DNA from: Croceicoccus marinus
Lineage (GTDB): Bacteria > Pseudomonadota > Alphaproteobacteria > Sphingomonadales > Sphingomonadaceae
DNA: 64,000 bases
Direction: 5' to 3'
Assembly: GCF_001661675.2 (NCBI RefSeq)
Contig: NZ_CP019602.1
Location: 1,823,501-1,887,500 of the forward strand
Part shown: in pieces, positions 52,336-61,516 of the stretch
How positions within the stretch are numbered: position 1 is the first letter of the stretch
Layout of the letters: every line of letters begins with the position of its first letter
Notes under the pieces: model-generated
What the model was told of the DNA's origin: nothing
Seen by the model: the letters and a program-made list of their open reading frames with translations, nothing else
Database searches by the model: none
Program-made: the position numbers and the translations under genes

Positions 52336-53859
52336 TCAGCGCCGGTTGTTGTTGCGACCGAGGAAGCGAGGGATATTGAGGTCCGTCGCATCGTCGTCCT
52401 CACGGTCCTCCGCAGGCGCATCCTCGCGATTGCGGGACAGGTTGGCCATGCGTTCGAACAGCGTGCTGCCGCCGACCGATACCGCCGCCTGGCCCGAGGC
52501 CGGGCGCCAGCCGCGCGACGATTCGGTGCGCGAAGACGCATCCATCGGTCCGGAATCGCGCGCACCGTCGCGGGATTCTGCGCGGGCAGGCTCGGCGGCA
52601 GCGGGACGGGGCTCTTCCTCGAACCCGTCGCCCAGCAGCAATTCGCCGTCGTCCTCGCCCTCAGCCATGTCGAGGCCGAGATCCAGCGGCTCTTCCGAAC
52701 CGGCGGACGCGAAGCCGCCTTCATCGCCAAGGTGGCGCTGCGTGCGGTCGTCGGCGGGATCGGCCAGCTTCATCGCCGGCTCGGCCGCGCGAGCCGGTGC
52801 CGGGGCCGGGGCGGCAGGCGCCGCGCCGGGGCGCATCGGCGCGCGGCCCGATCCCAGCGAGAACGGGCGCGACTGCGCGGAGGGCTGCTCGGCATCCTGG
52901 TCGATGCCGGTGGCCACGACCGACACGCGGATCTTGCCTTCCAGCTCGGGATTGAAGGCCGAACCCCAGATGATATTCGCATCGGGATCGACGAGGTCGC
53001 GGATATGGTTCGCCGCCTCGTCCACTTCCATCAGGCGCATGTCCTCGCCGCCGATGATCGAGATGATGACGCCCTTGGCGCCGGTCATCGACACGCCGTC
53101 GAGCAGCGGGTTGGCGATCGCCTTCTCCGCCGCCTCGAGCGCACGGTTCTCGCCGTCCGCCTCGCCGGTGCCCATCATCGCCTTGCCCATCTCGCCCATG
53201 ACCGAACGCACGTCGGCGAAGTCGAGGTTGATGAGGCCCGGCATGACCATCAGGTCGGTGATCGAGCGCACGCCCTGCTGCAGCACCTCGTCGGCAAGCT
53301 GGAACGCTTCCTTGAAGGTGGTGTCGGGACGCGCGACCAGGAAGAGGTTCTGGTTGGGGATGACGATCAGCGTATCGACGTGCTTCTGCAGCTCCTCGAT
53401 ACCCGCGTCGGCCGAACGCATGCGGCGCGTGCCTTCGAACATGAAGGGCTTGGTCACCACACCAACGGTCAGCACGCCCTTTTCGCGCGCCGCCTTGGCG
53501 ATCACGGGCGCGGCGCCCGTGCCGGTGCCGCCGCCCATGCCGGCCGCGATGAAGCACATGTGCACGCCGTCCAGCATGCGGTCGATCTCGTGCAGCGTCT
53601 CCTCTGCCGCGGCGCGCCCGACCTCGGGCCGCGACCCTGCGCCCAGGCCCTGCGTGATTTCGGGGCCCAGCTGGATGCGATCCTCGCACACCGCGGTGTT
53701 CAGCGCCTGCGCGTCGGTGTTGGCGACGATGAAGTCCACACCTTCGATCTGCGCCTGGATCATGTTGGCGATGGCGTTGCCGCCCGCACCGCCGACGCCG
53801 ATGACGGTAATGCGCGGACGCAGTTCCTCAACCGCAGGCGGACCGATATTAATGCTCAT
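52336..53859 (-). CDS. ftsZ: Cell division protein FtsZ
   Basis: The tubulin-like GTPase that forms the division ring. The 507-residue protein has the GTP-binding [10 protein letters not shown] near residue 21, the tubulin signature GGGTGTG at 109-115, and the T7 loop with [11 protein letters not shown] near 215. A long alanine/proline/acidic linker (about 320-490) follows, then the conserved C-terminal peptide [10 protein letters not shown] that binds FtsA and other partners. The start is the ATG at 53859 with GGAG upstream. The gene upstream on this strand is ubiA, not ftsA, so ftsZ is outside a classical dcw order here. Confidence 0.98.
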   Translation of the reverse strand: MSINIGPPAVEELRPRITVIGVGGAGGNAIANMIQAQIEGVDFIVANTDAQALNTAVCEDRIQLGPEITQGLGAGSRPEVGRAAAEETLHEIDRMLDGVHMCFIAAGMGGGTGTGAAPVIAKAAREKGVLTVGVVTKPFMFEGTRRMRSADAGIEELQKHVDTLIVIPNQNLFLVARPDTTFKEAFQLADEVLQQGVRSITDLMVMPGLINLDFADVRSVMGEMGKAMMGTGEADGENRALEAAEKAIANPLLDGVSMTGAKGVIISIIGGEDMRLMEVDEAANHIRDLVDPDANIIWGSAFNPELEGKIRVSVVATGIDQDAEQPSAQSRPFSLGSGRAPMRPGAAPAAPAPAPARAAEPAMKLADPADDRTQRHLGDEGGFASAGSEEPLDLGLDMAEGEDDGELLLGDGFEEEPRPAAAEPARAESRDGARDSGPMDASSRTESSRGWRPASGQAAVSVGGSTLFERMANLSRNREDAPAEDREDDDATDLNIPRFLGRNNNRR

Positions 53860-53932
53860 TAAGGTCTCCGCAAACTCGCTGTCGGCCCCTGGCGGTCCAT
53901 CGCCGGATCCTGTGATACCGACCCACCGCGAC

Positions 53933-53953
53933 GCCCCGTTACAGCCCCGTTAC
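53933..53953. repeat. Direct repeat upstream of ftsZ
   Basis: GCCCCGTTAC occurs at 53933-53942 and 53944-53953, a period of 11 bp or one helical turn, about 75-95 bp upstream of the ftsZ start. It could be a pair of regulator half-sites. The rest of the 220-bp spacer up to ubiA shows nothing else recognised. Confidence 0.5.
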
Positions 53954-54079
53954 TTGTGCATGATAGTGGCATGAATCGAATCGCCACCGCAAAGGCTTTC
54001 GGCAGATTTCCACATCGCTGTTGGACCAGTCCCCTAAAGCCGTTCACCCTAGCCATTGGGGGTAGTCTTCCCAGCGATG

Positions 54080-54997
54080 TCAGCGAAGGCTGCCGATCGT
54101 CATGAATGCGAGCGCCATAAGCAGCCCGGCGAGCCGGTTGGAACGGAAACGAGCCAGCGCGTTCATCCCGTCCGCCGGGTCGAGCGTGATCGTCTGCCAG
54201 CCCAGATGAAGCGCCACCGGCAGCAGGGCCAGCAGCGCCACCCAGTCGGGCCGGATCAGCCAGATCGCCGCGCCCCAGCCCAGCAGCGCGAGGGCGTATA
54301 GCGCCGCCACGCCCGGCACGATCCGGCCTTTCAGCGCCAGCGCGCTGGACCGCACGCCGACCAGCGCGTCATCCTCCATGTCCTGAACCGCATAGATCGT
54401 GTCGTAGCCGATGACCCAGAAGATGCACCCGGCATAAAGCGCGGCCAGCGCCGCCGGCGATCCGCCCCCCGCCTCGACCCAGCCGACCAGGGCGCCCCAG
54501 CTGAACACCAGGCCCAGCCATGCCTGCGGCCACCAGGTGATGCGCTTCATCAGCGGGTAGAGCGCGACGGGCAGCAGGCTGGCCAGCGCGACGAGCTGCG
54601 CCTGCCAGCGCAATTGCAACAGCACGATAAGCCCGACGAGGCACAAAGCCAGCAGCCAGGCCCAGGCCTTCTTCAGCGACACCTGCCCGCTCGCTAGCGG
54701 GCGGCTGGCGGTGCGCGCCACCTGCCGGTCGAGATCGCGGTCGAGGATGTCGTTGTATACGCAGCCTGCCCCGCGCATTACGATCGCACCCAGCAGCAGC
54801 CACAGCGCCATGTCCCAGCGCGCTGCGCCGCCCGCCGCCCACAGGCCCGCGACGCAGGGCCAGAACAGCAGCCACCAGCCGATCGGCCGGTCGAACCGCG
54901 CCAGCAGCGCATAGGGACGGGCGCGCGCCGGCATCAGCGCTACCAGCCCGCGGTGCTGGGTGTCGGGGGTCACGGCATGAGAGGCGGTTTCAATCAT
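54080..54997 (-). CDS. ubiA: 4-hydroxybenzoate polyprenyltransferase
   Basis: An integral membrane prenyltransferase that attaches the polyprenyl chain to 4-hydroxybenzoate in ubiquinone synthesis. The 305-residue protein has about eight to nine helices and both aspartate motifs: NDILDRDLD near residue 82 and the DTIYAVQDMEDD block near 195, which bind the prenyl diphosphate through magnesium. The start is the ATG at 54997; the N-terminal 25 residues are variable. It is divergent from a methyltransferase gene, with a 55-bp spacer. Confidence 0.95.
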   Translation of the reverse strand: MIETASHAVTPDTQHRGLVALMPARARPYALLARFDRPIGWWLLFWPCVAGLWAAGGAARWDMALWLLLGAIVMRGAGCVYNDILDRDLDRQVARTASRPLASGQVSLKKAWAWLLALCLVGLIVLLQLRWQAQLVALASLLPVALYPLMKRITWWPQAWLGLVFSWGALVGWVEAGGGSPAALAALYAGCIFWVIGYDTIYAVQDMEDDALVGVRSSALALKGRIVPGVAALYALALLGWGAAIWLIRPDWVALLALLPVALHLGWQTITLDPADGMNALARFRSNRLAGLLMALAFMTIGSLR

Positions 54998-55052
54998 CGC
55001 GCCATGCTTTAAAGGGAGGACCGATCGGGCGGCAAGGGAGCATCACGGACCG

Positions 55053-55835
55053 ATGAGCCAAATCGACGACATCGGCGAATTCAACCGGCAGGGCTGGAAC
55101 GTCAAGTCCGACGGGGGCGACCGATGGTCGATTCCGGTGGACGCTGCCGCCATCGCCGCCGCGCGCAGGGGCGAATGGAGCGTGGTGCTTAACCCATCGC
55201 GTCCGGTGCCGCGCGGCTGGTTCGGCGATATTGCGGGCATCGACCTGCTGGGCCTGGCTTCGGCAGGGGGGCAGCAATGCCCGGTCTTCGCCGCGGCCGG
55301 TGCGCATGTCACCAGCTTCGATGCCAGCGACGCGCAGCTTGCCCGCGACCGCGAGGTGGCGGAGCGCGAAGGGCTGGGCATCCGCACCGAGCGCGGGCTG
55401 ATGCATGATCTGTCGGTGTTCGGTGACGACAGCTTCGACATGATCTTCCACCCATGCTCGAACAGTTTCGCGCCCGACGTACTGCCCGTATGGCGCGAAT
55501 GCGCGCGCGTGCTGCGTCCGAGCGGCGTGCTGCTGGCGGGGTTCACCAATCCGGCGCGCTTCCTGTTCGACGAGGCCAGCGTCGAGCGCGGAGAACCCGT
55601 GGCACGCCACCGCATCCCTTACAGCGATCTCGACCTGCCCGATGCGGAGCGAGAGGCCTTGCTGGCGCAGGATCCGGTGCTGTGCTTTGGCCACACGCTG
55701 ACCGACCAGATCGGCGGACAGCTTGCGGCGGGCTTCATGCTGACCCATCTGTTCGAGGATGACTTCGAACAGCGCGACGCGGTGGGGCGGCTGATGGACT
55801 GCTATATCGCCACGCGCGCGATCCTGGCGGGTTGA
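55053..55835 (+). CDS. Class I SAM-dependent methyltransferase
   Basis: A 260-residue methyltransferase of the Methyltransf_11 type. The nucleotide site is unusual: motif I reads DLLGLASAGGQQCPVFAAAGAHVTSFDASDAQL (near residue 64), with LASAGGQQ in place of the common LDxGxGxG. DNSFD-type motif (GDDSFDMIFHPCS) and VLRPSGVLLAGF follow. Substrate unknown. Close homologues are frequent next to rsmE in alphaproteobacteria. The start is the ATG at 55053 and the rsmE ATG follows 5 bp after its stop. Confidence 0.85.
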   Translation: MSQIDDIGEFNRQGWNVKSDGGDRWSIPVDAAAIAAARRGEWSVVLNPSRPVPRGWFGDIAGIDLLGLASAGGQQCPVFAAAGAHVTSFDASDAQLARDREVAEREGLGIRTERGLMHDLSVFGDDSFDMIFHPCSNSFAPDVLPVWRECARVLRPSGVLLAGFTNPARFLFDEASVERGEPVARHRIPYSDLDLPDAEREALLAQDPVLCFGHTLTDQIGGQLAAGFMLTHLFEDDFEQRDAVGRLMDCYIATRAILAG

Positions 55836-55840
55836 GCGCG

Positions 55841-56587
55841 ATGGCAGCAACCCCCGCCTGGCCGCCCAAGAGTGCCCCTCGCCTGTTCGTGGACGCGCCC
55901 CTGTCGCAGGGCATGACGTACGAGATCGACGGACAGCAGGCGCATTACCTGTCGCGCGTCATGCGGGTGAAGCCGGGCGATGCGGTAATCCTGTGCGACG
56001 ATGAAACCGGCGAATGGGCCGCCCGCGTGACCGAGTCGGGCAAGCGCAGCGTGACGGTCGAGATCGCCGATCATCTCCGGCCGCGCGAAAGCGTGCCGCC
56101 GCTGACCCTGTGCGCCGCGCTGCTGAAGAAGCCGCGTTTCGACCTGGTGCTGGAAAAGGCCACCGAGCTGGGCGTGGCGCGCATCCGGCCCATCGTCACC
56201 CGCCGCTGCGTTGCCGATGCGCTGAACATGGACCGCGCGCGCCAGATCGTCACCGAAGCGGCCGAGCAATGCGCGCGCACCGCCCTTCCCGCCATCGATC
56301 AGCCGGTGACGCTGGACGCGATGCTGAGGGACTGGGACGGCGCCGCGCTGCTCTTCGCCGACGAATCGCGAAGCGCCCCGCCCGCCGCGCAGGCATTTGC
56401 GAAAGCGCCGCCCCCCGCCGCCCTGCTGATCGGGCCCGAGGGCGGCTTCGACGATGCGGAGCGCGAGGCCATCCGCGCGCATCCAGCCGCCATTCCGGTG
56501 GCGCTCGGCCCGCGCATCCTGCGCGGCGAGACGGCGGCGATCGCGGCGATGGCTTTGTGGATGGGGATCGCGGGCGACTGGCGGTAA
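55841..56587 (+). CDS. rsmE: 16S rRNA m3U1498 methyltransferase
   Basis: RsmE methylates N3 of U1498 in 16S rRNA. The 248-residue protein has an N-terminal PUA-like domain (RLFVDAPLSQGMTYEIDGQQAHYLSRVMRVKPGD) and a C-terminal SPOUT knot with KATELGVARIRPI, the EAAEQCARTALP block and LLIGPEGGFDDAE...LGPRILRGETA. The start is the ATG at 55841; a TTG at 55832 overlapping the previous stop is the alternative. gshA follows 61 bp downstream. Confidence 0.94.
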   Translation: MAATPAWPPKSAPRLFVDAPLSQGMTYEIDGQQAHYLSRVMRVKPGDAVILCDDETGEWAARVTESGKRSVTVEIADHLRPRESVPPLTLCAALLKKPRFDLVLEKATELGVARIRPIVTRRCVADALNMDRARQIVTEAAEQCARTALPAIDQPVTLDAMLRDWDGAALLFADESRSAPPAAQAFAKAPPPAALLIGPEGGFDDAEREAIRAHPAAIPVALGPRILRGETAAIAAMALWMGIAGDWR

Positions 56588-56648
56588 GCGCGGCAAGCCG
56601 AAAAATCACGCTTCCCCAATTGCGCGAACCCGCCTAACGCCCCGCGCC

Positions 56649-58019
56649 ATGAGCACGCGCAAGGAATCCGGGGCCGACGAGCCCGTCATCGAAAGCCGCG
56701 ACCAGCTTCTGATCCCCATGCAAGAGGGCGAGAAGCCGCGCGAGCAATGGCGCATCGGCACCGAGCACGAGAAGTTCGTCTTCCGCACCCAGGACCACCG
56801 CGCGCCCAGCTATGACGAGGCCGGCGGCATCCGCGACATCCTGCTGGCGCTGGAGAAGTTCGGCTGGACCCCCGTCATCGAGGGCGGGAACATCATCGCC
56901 ATGGCGGGAGAGGACGGCACCGTCAGCCTTGAGCCCGCGGGACAGCTTGAACTGTCGGGCGCGCCGCTGGTCAGCCTGCACCAGACCTGCGCCGAGACTG
57001 GTCGCCACCTGACGCAGGTGAAAGAGGTGGGCGAGAAGCTGGGCATCGGCTTCCTGGGCCTGGGCATGTGGCCCGACAAGGCGCGCGCCGACCTGCCGGT
57101 AATGCCCAAGGGCCGCTACAGGATCATGATGGAGCACATGCCGCGTGTCGGCACCATGGGGCTCGACATGATGCTGCGTACCTGCACCATCCAAGTCAAT
57201 CTGGACTATTCCTCCGAAGCCGACATGGTGAAGAAGTTCCGCGTCGGGCTGGCGCTGCAGCCATTGGCGACCGCGCTGTTCGCCAATTCGCCCTTTACCG
57301 AGGGGAAGCCCAACGGCTTCCTGTCGTACCGCAGCCACATCTGGTCGGATACCGATCCGGCGCGCACCGGCATGCTGCCCTTCGTGTTCGAGGATGGCTT
57401 CGGATACGAACGCTGGGCGGACTACATGCTCGACGTGCCGATGTATTTCGTCTTCCGCGACGGGAAATACATCGACGCGGCGGGGCAGAGTTTCCGCGAT
57501 TTCCTGAAGGGCGAACTGCCCGCCCTGCCCGGTGAGAAGCCGACCATGGCGGACTGGACCGACCACATGTCGACCGCCTTCCCCGAAGTGCGGCTGAAGA
57601 GCTTCCTGGAAATGCGCGGCGCCGATGGCGGGCCCTGGAGCCGGATCTGCGCGCTGCCCGCGTTCTGGGTCGGGCTGCTATACGACCAGGGCGCGCTGGA
57701 TGCGGCCTGGGACCTGGTCAAGGACTGGACGATGGAAGAGCGCGAGGCGCTGCGCAATGCGGTGCCCCGGCTGGCGCTGGATGCGCCCATCCCCGGCGGC
57801 GGCGTGCTGGCCGATATTGCGCCCGCAGTGCTGAAGATCGCGCGCGCCGGCCTTGCCGCGCGCGGGCAGCTCAATTCGGCGGGCGACAACGAGACCGGCT
57901 TCCTGTCGCCGCTGGACGAGATCGCCAAGCGCCGCAGGGTGCCGGCACAGGACCTGCTCGACCATTATCACGGCGACTGGAACGGATCGGTCGAGCCGAT
58001 CTATAAAGACAGCCTTTAA
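56649..58019 (+). CDS. gshA: Glutamate-cysteine ligase, plant/alphaproteobacterial type
   Basis: Forms gamma-glutamylcysteine, the committed step of glutathione synthesis. The 456-residue protein belongs to the GCS2 family as in plants and alphaproteobacteria: EQWRIGTEHEKF near residue 34, the EGGNIIAMAGEDGTVSLEPAGQLELSG active-site region, and RTCTIQVNLDYSSEADM near 177. An N-terminal stretch before residue 30 is variable. The start is the ATG at 56649; the frame is open upstream through rsmE by chance. It converges with bamB, 18 bp between stops. Confidence 0.96.
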   Translation: MSTRKESGADEPVIESRDQLLIPMQEGEKPREQWRIGTEHEKFVFRTQDHRAPSYDEAGGIRDILLALEKFGWTPVIEGGNIIAMAGEDGTVSLEPAGQLELSGAPLVSLHQTCAETGRHLTQVKEVGEKLGIGFLGLGMWPDKARADLPVMPKGRYRIMMEHMPRVGTMGLDMMLRTCTIQVNLDYSSEADMVKKFRVGLALQPLATALFANSPFTEGKPNGFLSYRSHIWSDTDPARTGMLPFVFEDGFGYERWADYMLDVPMYFVFRDGKYIDAAGQSFRDFLKGELPALPGEKPTMADWTDHMSTAFPEVRLKSFLEMRGADGGPWSRICALPAFWVGLLYDQGALDAAWDLVKDWTMEEREALRNAVPRLALDAPIPGGGVLADIAPAVLKIARAGLAARGQLNSAGDNETGFLSPLDEIAKRRRVPAQDLLDHYHGDWNGSVEPIYKDSL

Positions 58020-58037
58020 CGGGGCGGCCGGGGCCGA

Positions 58038-59393
58038 TCAGCGAAACGCGCTGATCGTCCCGCCGTCGTCCAGGACGTAAAGAGTGTTGTTGGCCACGAT
58101 CGGGTTCAGCGACACTCCGTCCTTCAGTTCCGCGATCTGCGTCTGCGAACCGTCGGCAGCGTCGACCGCCACCAGCGCGCCACGCGTGCTGGCGACATAG
58201 AGCTTGCCGCCGGCCAGTGCGGGGCCGGACCAGAAGATCTCGCCTTCCTTGTCCTTTTCGTCCTTCCAGTGCGGCAGTTCGCTGATCCAGCGCACCTTGC
58301 CCGTGGCGCGCGCGATCGCCAGCAGGCGTGCGTCGTCGGTCAGCACGAAGATCCAGTCGCCCGCCACCGCGGGGGTCGAGATGCCCGCCAGCGACAGGTC
58401 CCAGATGCGCCGGCCCGACAGCAGTTCATACGCCGCCATGCGTCCGCCCTGCCCCAGCGCATAGACGCGCCCGCCATCGATGATCGGGTCGGCGTCGACA
58501 TCGGTCAGCGACCCGACCGAGGTGGAGATATTGGTGCGCGCCAGTGCATCGCCCCACAATTCGGTGCCGTTCTCATAGCGATAGGCGATCAGCTCGCCGC
58601 TGGAATAGCCCGCGATCACCGTGCCCGCGCCCGCTGCCGGAGCCGCCACGCCGAACACGCCCGACAGCCCGCTCGATCCTGCGCGGTTCCACTCGATGTC
58701 GCCGGTGGCGGCGTCGAGCGCGAAGATCTGGTTGTCCTGCGTCATCACGAAGACATTGCCGAACGCCAGCGTCGGCGCGCCGCGCAGCGGGCCGGAGGGC
58801 TGGACCTTCCAGATTTCATCGCCGCTGTCGGCATCGAGAGCGGCGACCTGGCCGGTTCCGGTCGTCACATAGATCCTGCCCGCTTCATAGCTGACGCCGC
58901 CGCCGAATACCGAGCTGGAGCCGTCGCCGCTGATCCGCAGCGACTTCTGCCACACCGTCGCGCCGGATGCCGCGTCGACGGCCCAGACCTTGCCCTCGGT
59001 ATCGAAGACGAACAGCTTTCCGCCGCCGACGACCGGCGCGGCGGCCAGGCGCCGCTGCTGGCTGGCCCCGGCGATGCTGGTGGTCCAGGCGCGCGTCGGA
59101 TTGGCGGCAAGCGCCGGATGGCCATAGCTCTTGGACGCCGATCCGCCCGCCTGCGCCCATTCGCTATCCGCCGTCGGGGCGGGCAGAACAACCGGCACGC
59201 TGGCCAGCGAGGGATCGACCTCGGTCGTATTCTCGATCCGCGACAGGATCGGTTCGCGCTTGCCGACTGTGGGGGTCGTTTCCGGGCCATCGCCCTTGAA
59301 CACGCCACATGCGCCAAGGCTTGCTGCCAGCGCCGCGACCAGCGTGATCCTTGCCACGCCTGCGGTAAGGCCTTTGCCAAACGGGTACATCAT
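58038..59393 (-). CDS. bamB: Outer-membrane assembly lipoprotein BamB
   Basis: A scaffold lipoprotein of the Bam complex that inserts beta-barrel proteins in the outer membrane. The 451-residue precursor has a signal with lipobox ASLGAC (cysteine near residue 29) and an eight-bladed beta-propeller of PQQ/WD40-like repeats (KLFVFDTEGKVWAVDAASGATVWQ, GQVAALDADSGDEIW, GELIAYRYENGTELW and others). The start is ATG at 59393, followed directly by another ATG, with GGAG upstream. It lies 43 bp downstream of a YfgM-like gene, the conserved yfgM-bamB pair. Confidence 0.93.
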   Translation of the reverse strand: MMYPFGKGLTAGVARITLVAALAASLGACGVFKGDGPETTPTVGKREPILSRIENTTEVDPSLASVPVVLPAPTADSEWAQAGGSASKSYGHPALAANPTRAWTTSIAGASQQRRLAAAPVVGGGKLFVFDTEGKVWAVDAASGATVWQKSLRISGDGSSSVFGGGVSYEAGRIYVTTGTGQVAALDADSGDEIWKVQPSGPLRGAPTLAFGNVFVMTQDNQIFALDAATGDIEWNRAGSSGLSGVFGVAAPAAGAGTVIAGYSSGELIAYRYENGTELWGDALARTNISTSVGSLTDVDADPIIDGGRVYALGQGGRMAAYELLSGRRIWDLSLAGISTPAVAGDWIFVLTDDARLLAIARATGKVRWISELPHWKDEKDKEGEIFWSGPALAGGKLYVASTRGALVAVDAADGSQTQIAELKDGVSLNPIVANNTLYVLDDGGTISAFR

Positions 59394-59436
59394 TGTTCCG
59401 AAACTCTCCAAAAACTCTGTCTTGCCGACCGTCGCT

Positions 59437-60252
59437 CTATTGCGGTGCGGCGCCGCCCGAGGCGATCTGGTCCACGATGGCCTGCGCGTCGTCGACGGCA
59501 TCGGTGCCGAACAGGCCGGCAAGCTGCCGGGCCCGCGCGCGCACCGTCTCGGGCTGCTCCTCGTCCCGCGCGATTTCGGCGAACAGCGGGCCGGCCAGAT
59601 CGGCCTTCCCCTGCTCGACATAGGCAAGGCCGACCATTTCGCCCGCGCTACCGAACCAGGGGTTGCCCGGCACTGCCAGCGGCTTCAGCCGGTCGATCAC
59701 CTGCTGGGGGTCCATTTCGTCATAATTCACCGACACCGCACGGATCGCGGCCAGGTCGCGGAACGGCTGCGGGATGTCGTCGTCGTTGGCGACCGCGTCG
59801 AACAGCCTGATTGCTTCCTCGGCATTGCCCTCTTCCTGCGCGGCAGCGGCCGCCAGGAACTGCGCCGGGGCGCGATAGGCCGCGGGCGTATCCGCGCCCG
59901 TCAGGCCCGAGGCCTTTTCGGCCGCGGCCTGCAGATTGCCCGCTTCCAGCTGGTCGATCGCCAGCGTCAGCTCGACCGCATCGGCCTCGGCCTCGGTCGT
60001 GGTCTTGTGATGCCACCATGCCCACGCACCCAGCGCCGCCAGAAGCAGCACGATGGCGACGATCAGCAGCTTGCCCCACTTCCTCAGGAAGCCCGAGATC
60101 GTGTCCTGTCGAACCGCCTCGTCCACCTCGCGGCGAAAGACATCTTCCTGCGCGCGTTGGCGCAACTCGGCCTTTTCGATGGATTTGCTGGAATTTGCAG
60201 GGCTGAGCGCCACGTCTTTCGGCCTTTCGAATGTCTTTTCGGCTCCGGCCAT
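59437..60252 (-). CDS. YfgM-like tetratricopeptide membrane protein
   Basis: A 271-residue protein with a cytoplasmic N-terminus, one membrane helix (LLIVAIVLLLAALGAWAWW, about 62-81) and periplasmic TPR-like repeats (LDQLEAGNLQAAAEKASGL and AAQEEGNAEEAIRLFDAVA types). The DEAVRQDTISGFLRKWGK segment before the helix is typical of alphaproteobacterial YfgM-like proteins. In E. coli YfgM is an ancillary SecYEG/periplasmic chaperone subunit; the same is only inferred here. The start is the ATG at 60252 and bamB follows. Confidence 0.88.
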   Translation of the reverse strand: MAGAEKTFERPKDVALSPANSSKSIEKAELRQRAQEDVFRREVDEAVRQDTISGFLRKWGKLLIVAIVLLLAALGAWAWWHHKTTTEAEADAVELTLAIDQLEAGNLQAAAEKASGLTGADTPAAYRAPAQFLAAAAAQEEGNAEEAIRLFDAVANDDDIPQPFRDLAAIRAVSVNYDEMDPQQVIDRLKPLAVPGNPWFGSAGEMVGLAYVEQGKADLAGPLFAEIARDEEQPETVRARARQLAGLFGTDAVDDAQAIVDQIASGGAAPQ

Positions 60253-60370
60253 CGCGTCCGGAATGGCGGGGTCTTACGGACCGTGCCGGGGCTTTTCAAC
60301 GCCAAAGCGATTCGCGCCTGAACGCGCGCTGAAACAAGTCATCCGGATGGCGGCGCCGCGGGCCGAAAGG

Positions 60371-61492
60371 TCAGGGATAAAGCCGGTCGTCGCCGGTCAT
60401 TTCCGCCAGCAGGGCGCGGTGATCGGCGGCGTCCGAATGCCTTGCGGCAAAGTCCGCCATCGACCGGGCCAGCCGCTTGCGCTGCACCTCGTCCCTTGCC
60501 AGCACGACCATCGCTTCGGCCATGGCGCCCAGATGACCGCTGGCATTGCCGAAGACATAATCGTGCTGCTCGGGCGGCAGAATGGCGGCGATCTCGCTTC
60601 CCGCGGCGATCATCGGCACCCCGGCAGGCGCGGCGAGGAAGGGCATGCGCGGCATTTCGGCGCCTTTCGGGGACGACGCGGGCGAAAGCAGCATGTCGAA
60701 CAGCCCCGCCCTGTCCTCGGGCCCGGCGAGCCGCTGGCTGGTCAGCAGCCGGTCGGCCACTTCCATCTTCGCGCAGAGCGAGGCGATCTGGACCGTATCC
60801 TCCTTGCTGCCGAAGGCGACCAGCCGCCATTCGTCGCCAAGATCGCGCAGGCGGCGCAGGATCGGGTCGGCATCGGGCAGCAGATCGGCTGCGCGCACGC
60901 CGATCCATGCCTCGTCCCGGCGCTTCATAAGTCCCGGAATGGCATCGGGGCGCGGCGACTTGGGTGCGCGGCCGAACACCGGCAGCGCGATGCGCAGGCG
61001 CTTGCCGCCCACGTCCCAGTTCTTCGCGATCTCGTTCGCGGCGGCCGGGGTCGGCGCGATCACCACCTGCGTGCGCGCGAACCCCAGCCTGCGCTTGAAG
61101 CGCTTGACCGCGCCGCCCGCGAAGCCCTGCAGCGCATGGTGGTGATGGATCAGCGGCGGCAGCTTCAGCGCCTCGGAAAACAGGCTGTGCGCCATGGCGG
61201 CGGGGAAACCCGCCTCGCCATGCGTCATGATCATGTCATAGCCGCGCATCTTGCGCGCCATGCGGTTCAGCTTGCCCGGCCCCGCCCCCTGGTCGAGCAG
61301 CGGAAAGTCGGGCCGATACAGCTGCAGCCGCGAGGCGATGTCGTCGCTGGCGGCGGGGGCGTGATGCTCGATGAACTGGAACCTGCCGCCCGACAGCGCG
61401 CGGATCAAGTCGCCGCTCCACGGCGCGGCGACCGGGTCGAGCCCAAGGTGAAGGATCCGCAGCTTGCGGTAGACGGTAATCTTCTTGGCCAT
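60371..61492 (-). CDS. Glycosyltransferase family 4-like protein
   Basis: A 373-residue GT-B-like protein. The N-terminal half has KLRILHLGLDPVAAPWSGDLIRAL and a metal-lacking Rossmann pattern with MTHGEAGFPAAMAH. The C-terminal half (WRLVAFGSKEDTVQIASLCAK, then MPFLAAPAGVPMIAAGSEI) resembles the nucleotide-sugar half, but the E-x7-E motif of active GT4 enzymes is not evident. It may therefore be a divergent or inactive relative. The start is the ATG at 61492, 24 bp downstream of the hydrolase gene. Function unknown. Confidence 0.7.
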   Translation of the reverse strand: MAKKITVYRKLRILHLGLDPVAAPWSGDLIRALSGGRFQFIEHHAPAASDDIASRLQLYRPDFPLLDQGAGPGKLNRMARKMRGYDMIMTHGEAGFPAAMAHSLFSEALKLPPLIHHHHALQGFAGGAVKRFKRRLGFARTQVVIAPTPAAANEIAKNWDVGGKRLRIALPVFGRAPKSPRPDAIPGLMKRRDEAWIGVRAADLLPDADPILRRLRDLGDEWRLVAFGSKEDTVQIASLCAKMEVADRLLTSQRLAGPEDRAGLFDMLLSPASSPKGAEMPRMPFLAAPAGVPMIAAGSEIAAILPPEQHDYVFGNASGHLGAMAEAMVVLARDEVQRKRLARSMADFAARHSDAADHRALLAEMTGDDRLYP

Positions 61493-61516
61493 GGTCTTTG
61501 CGGTAACTCGGCAGGG

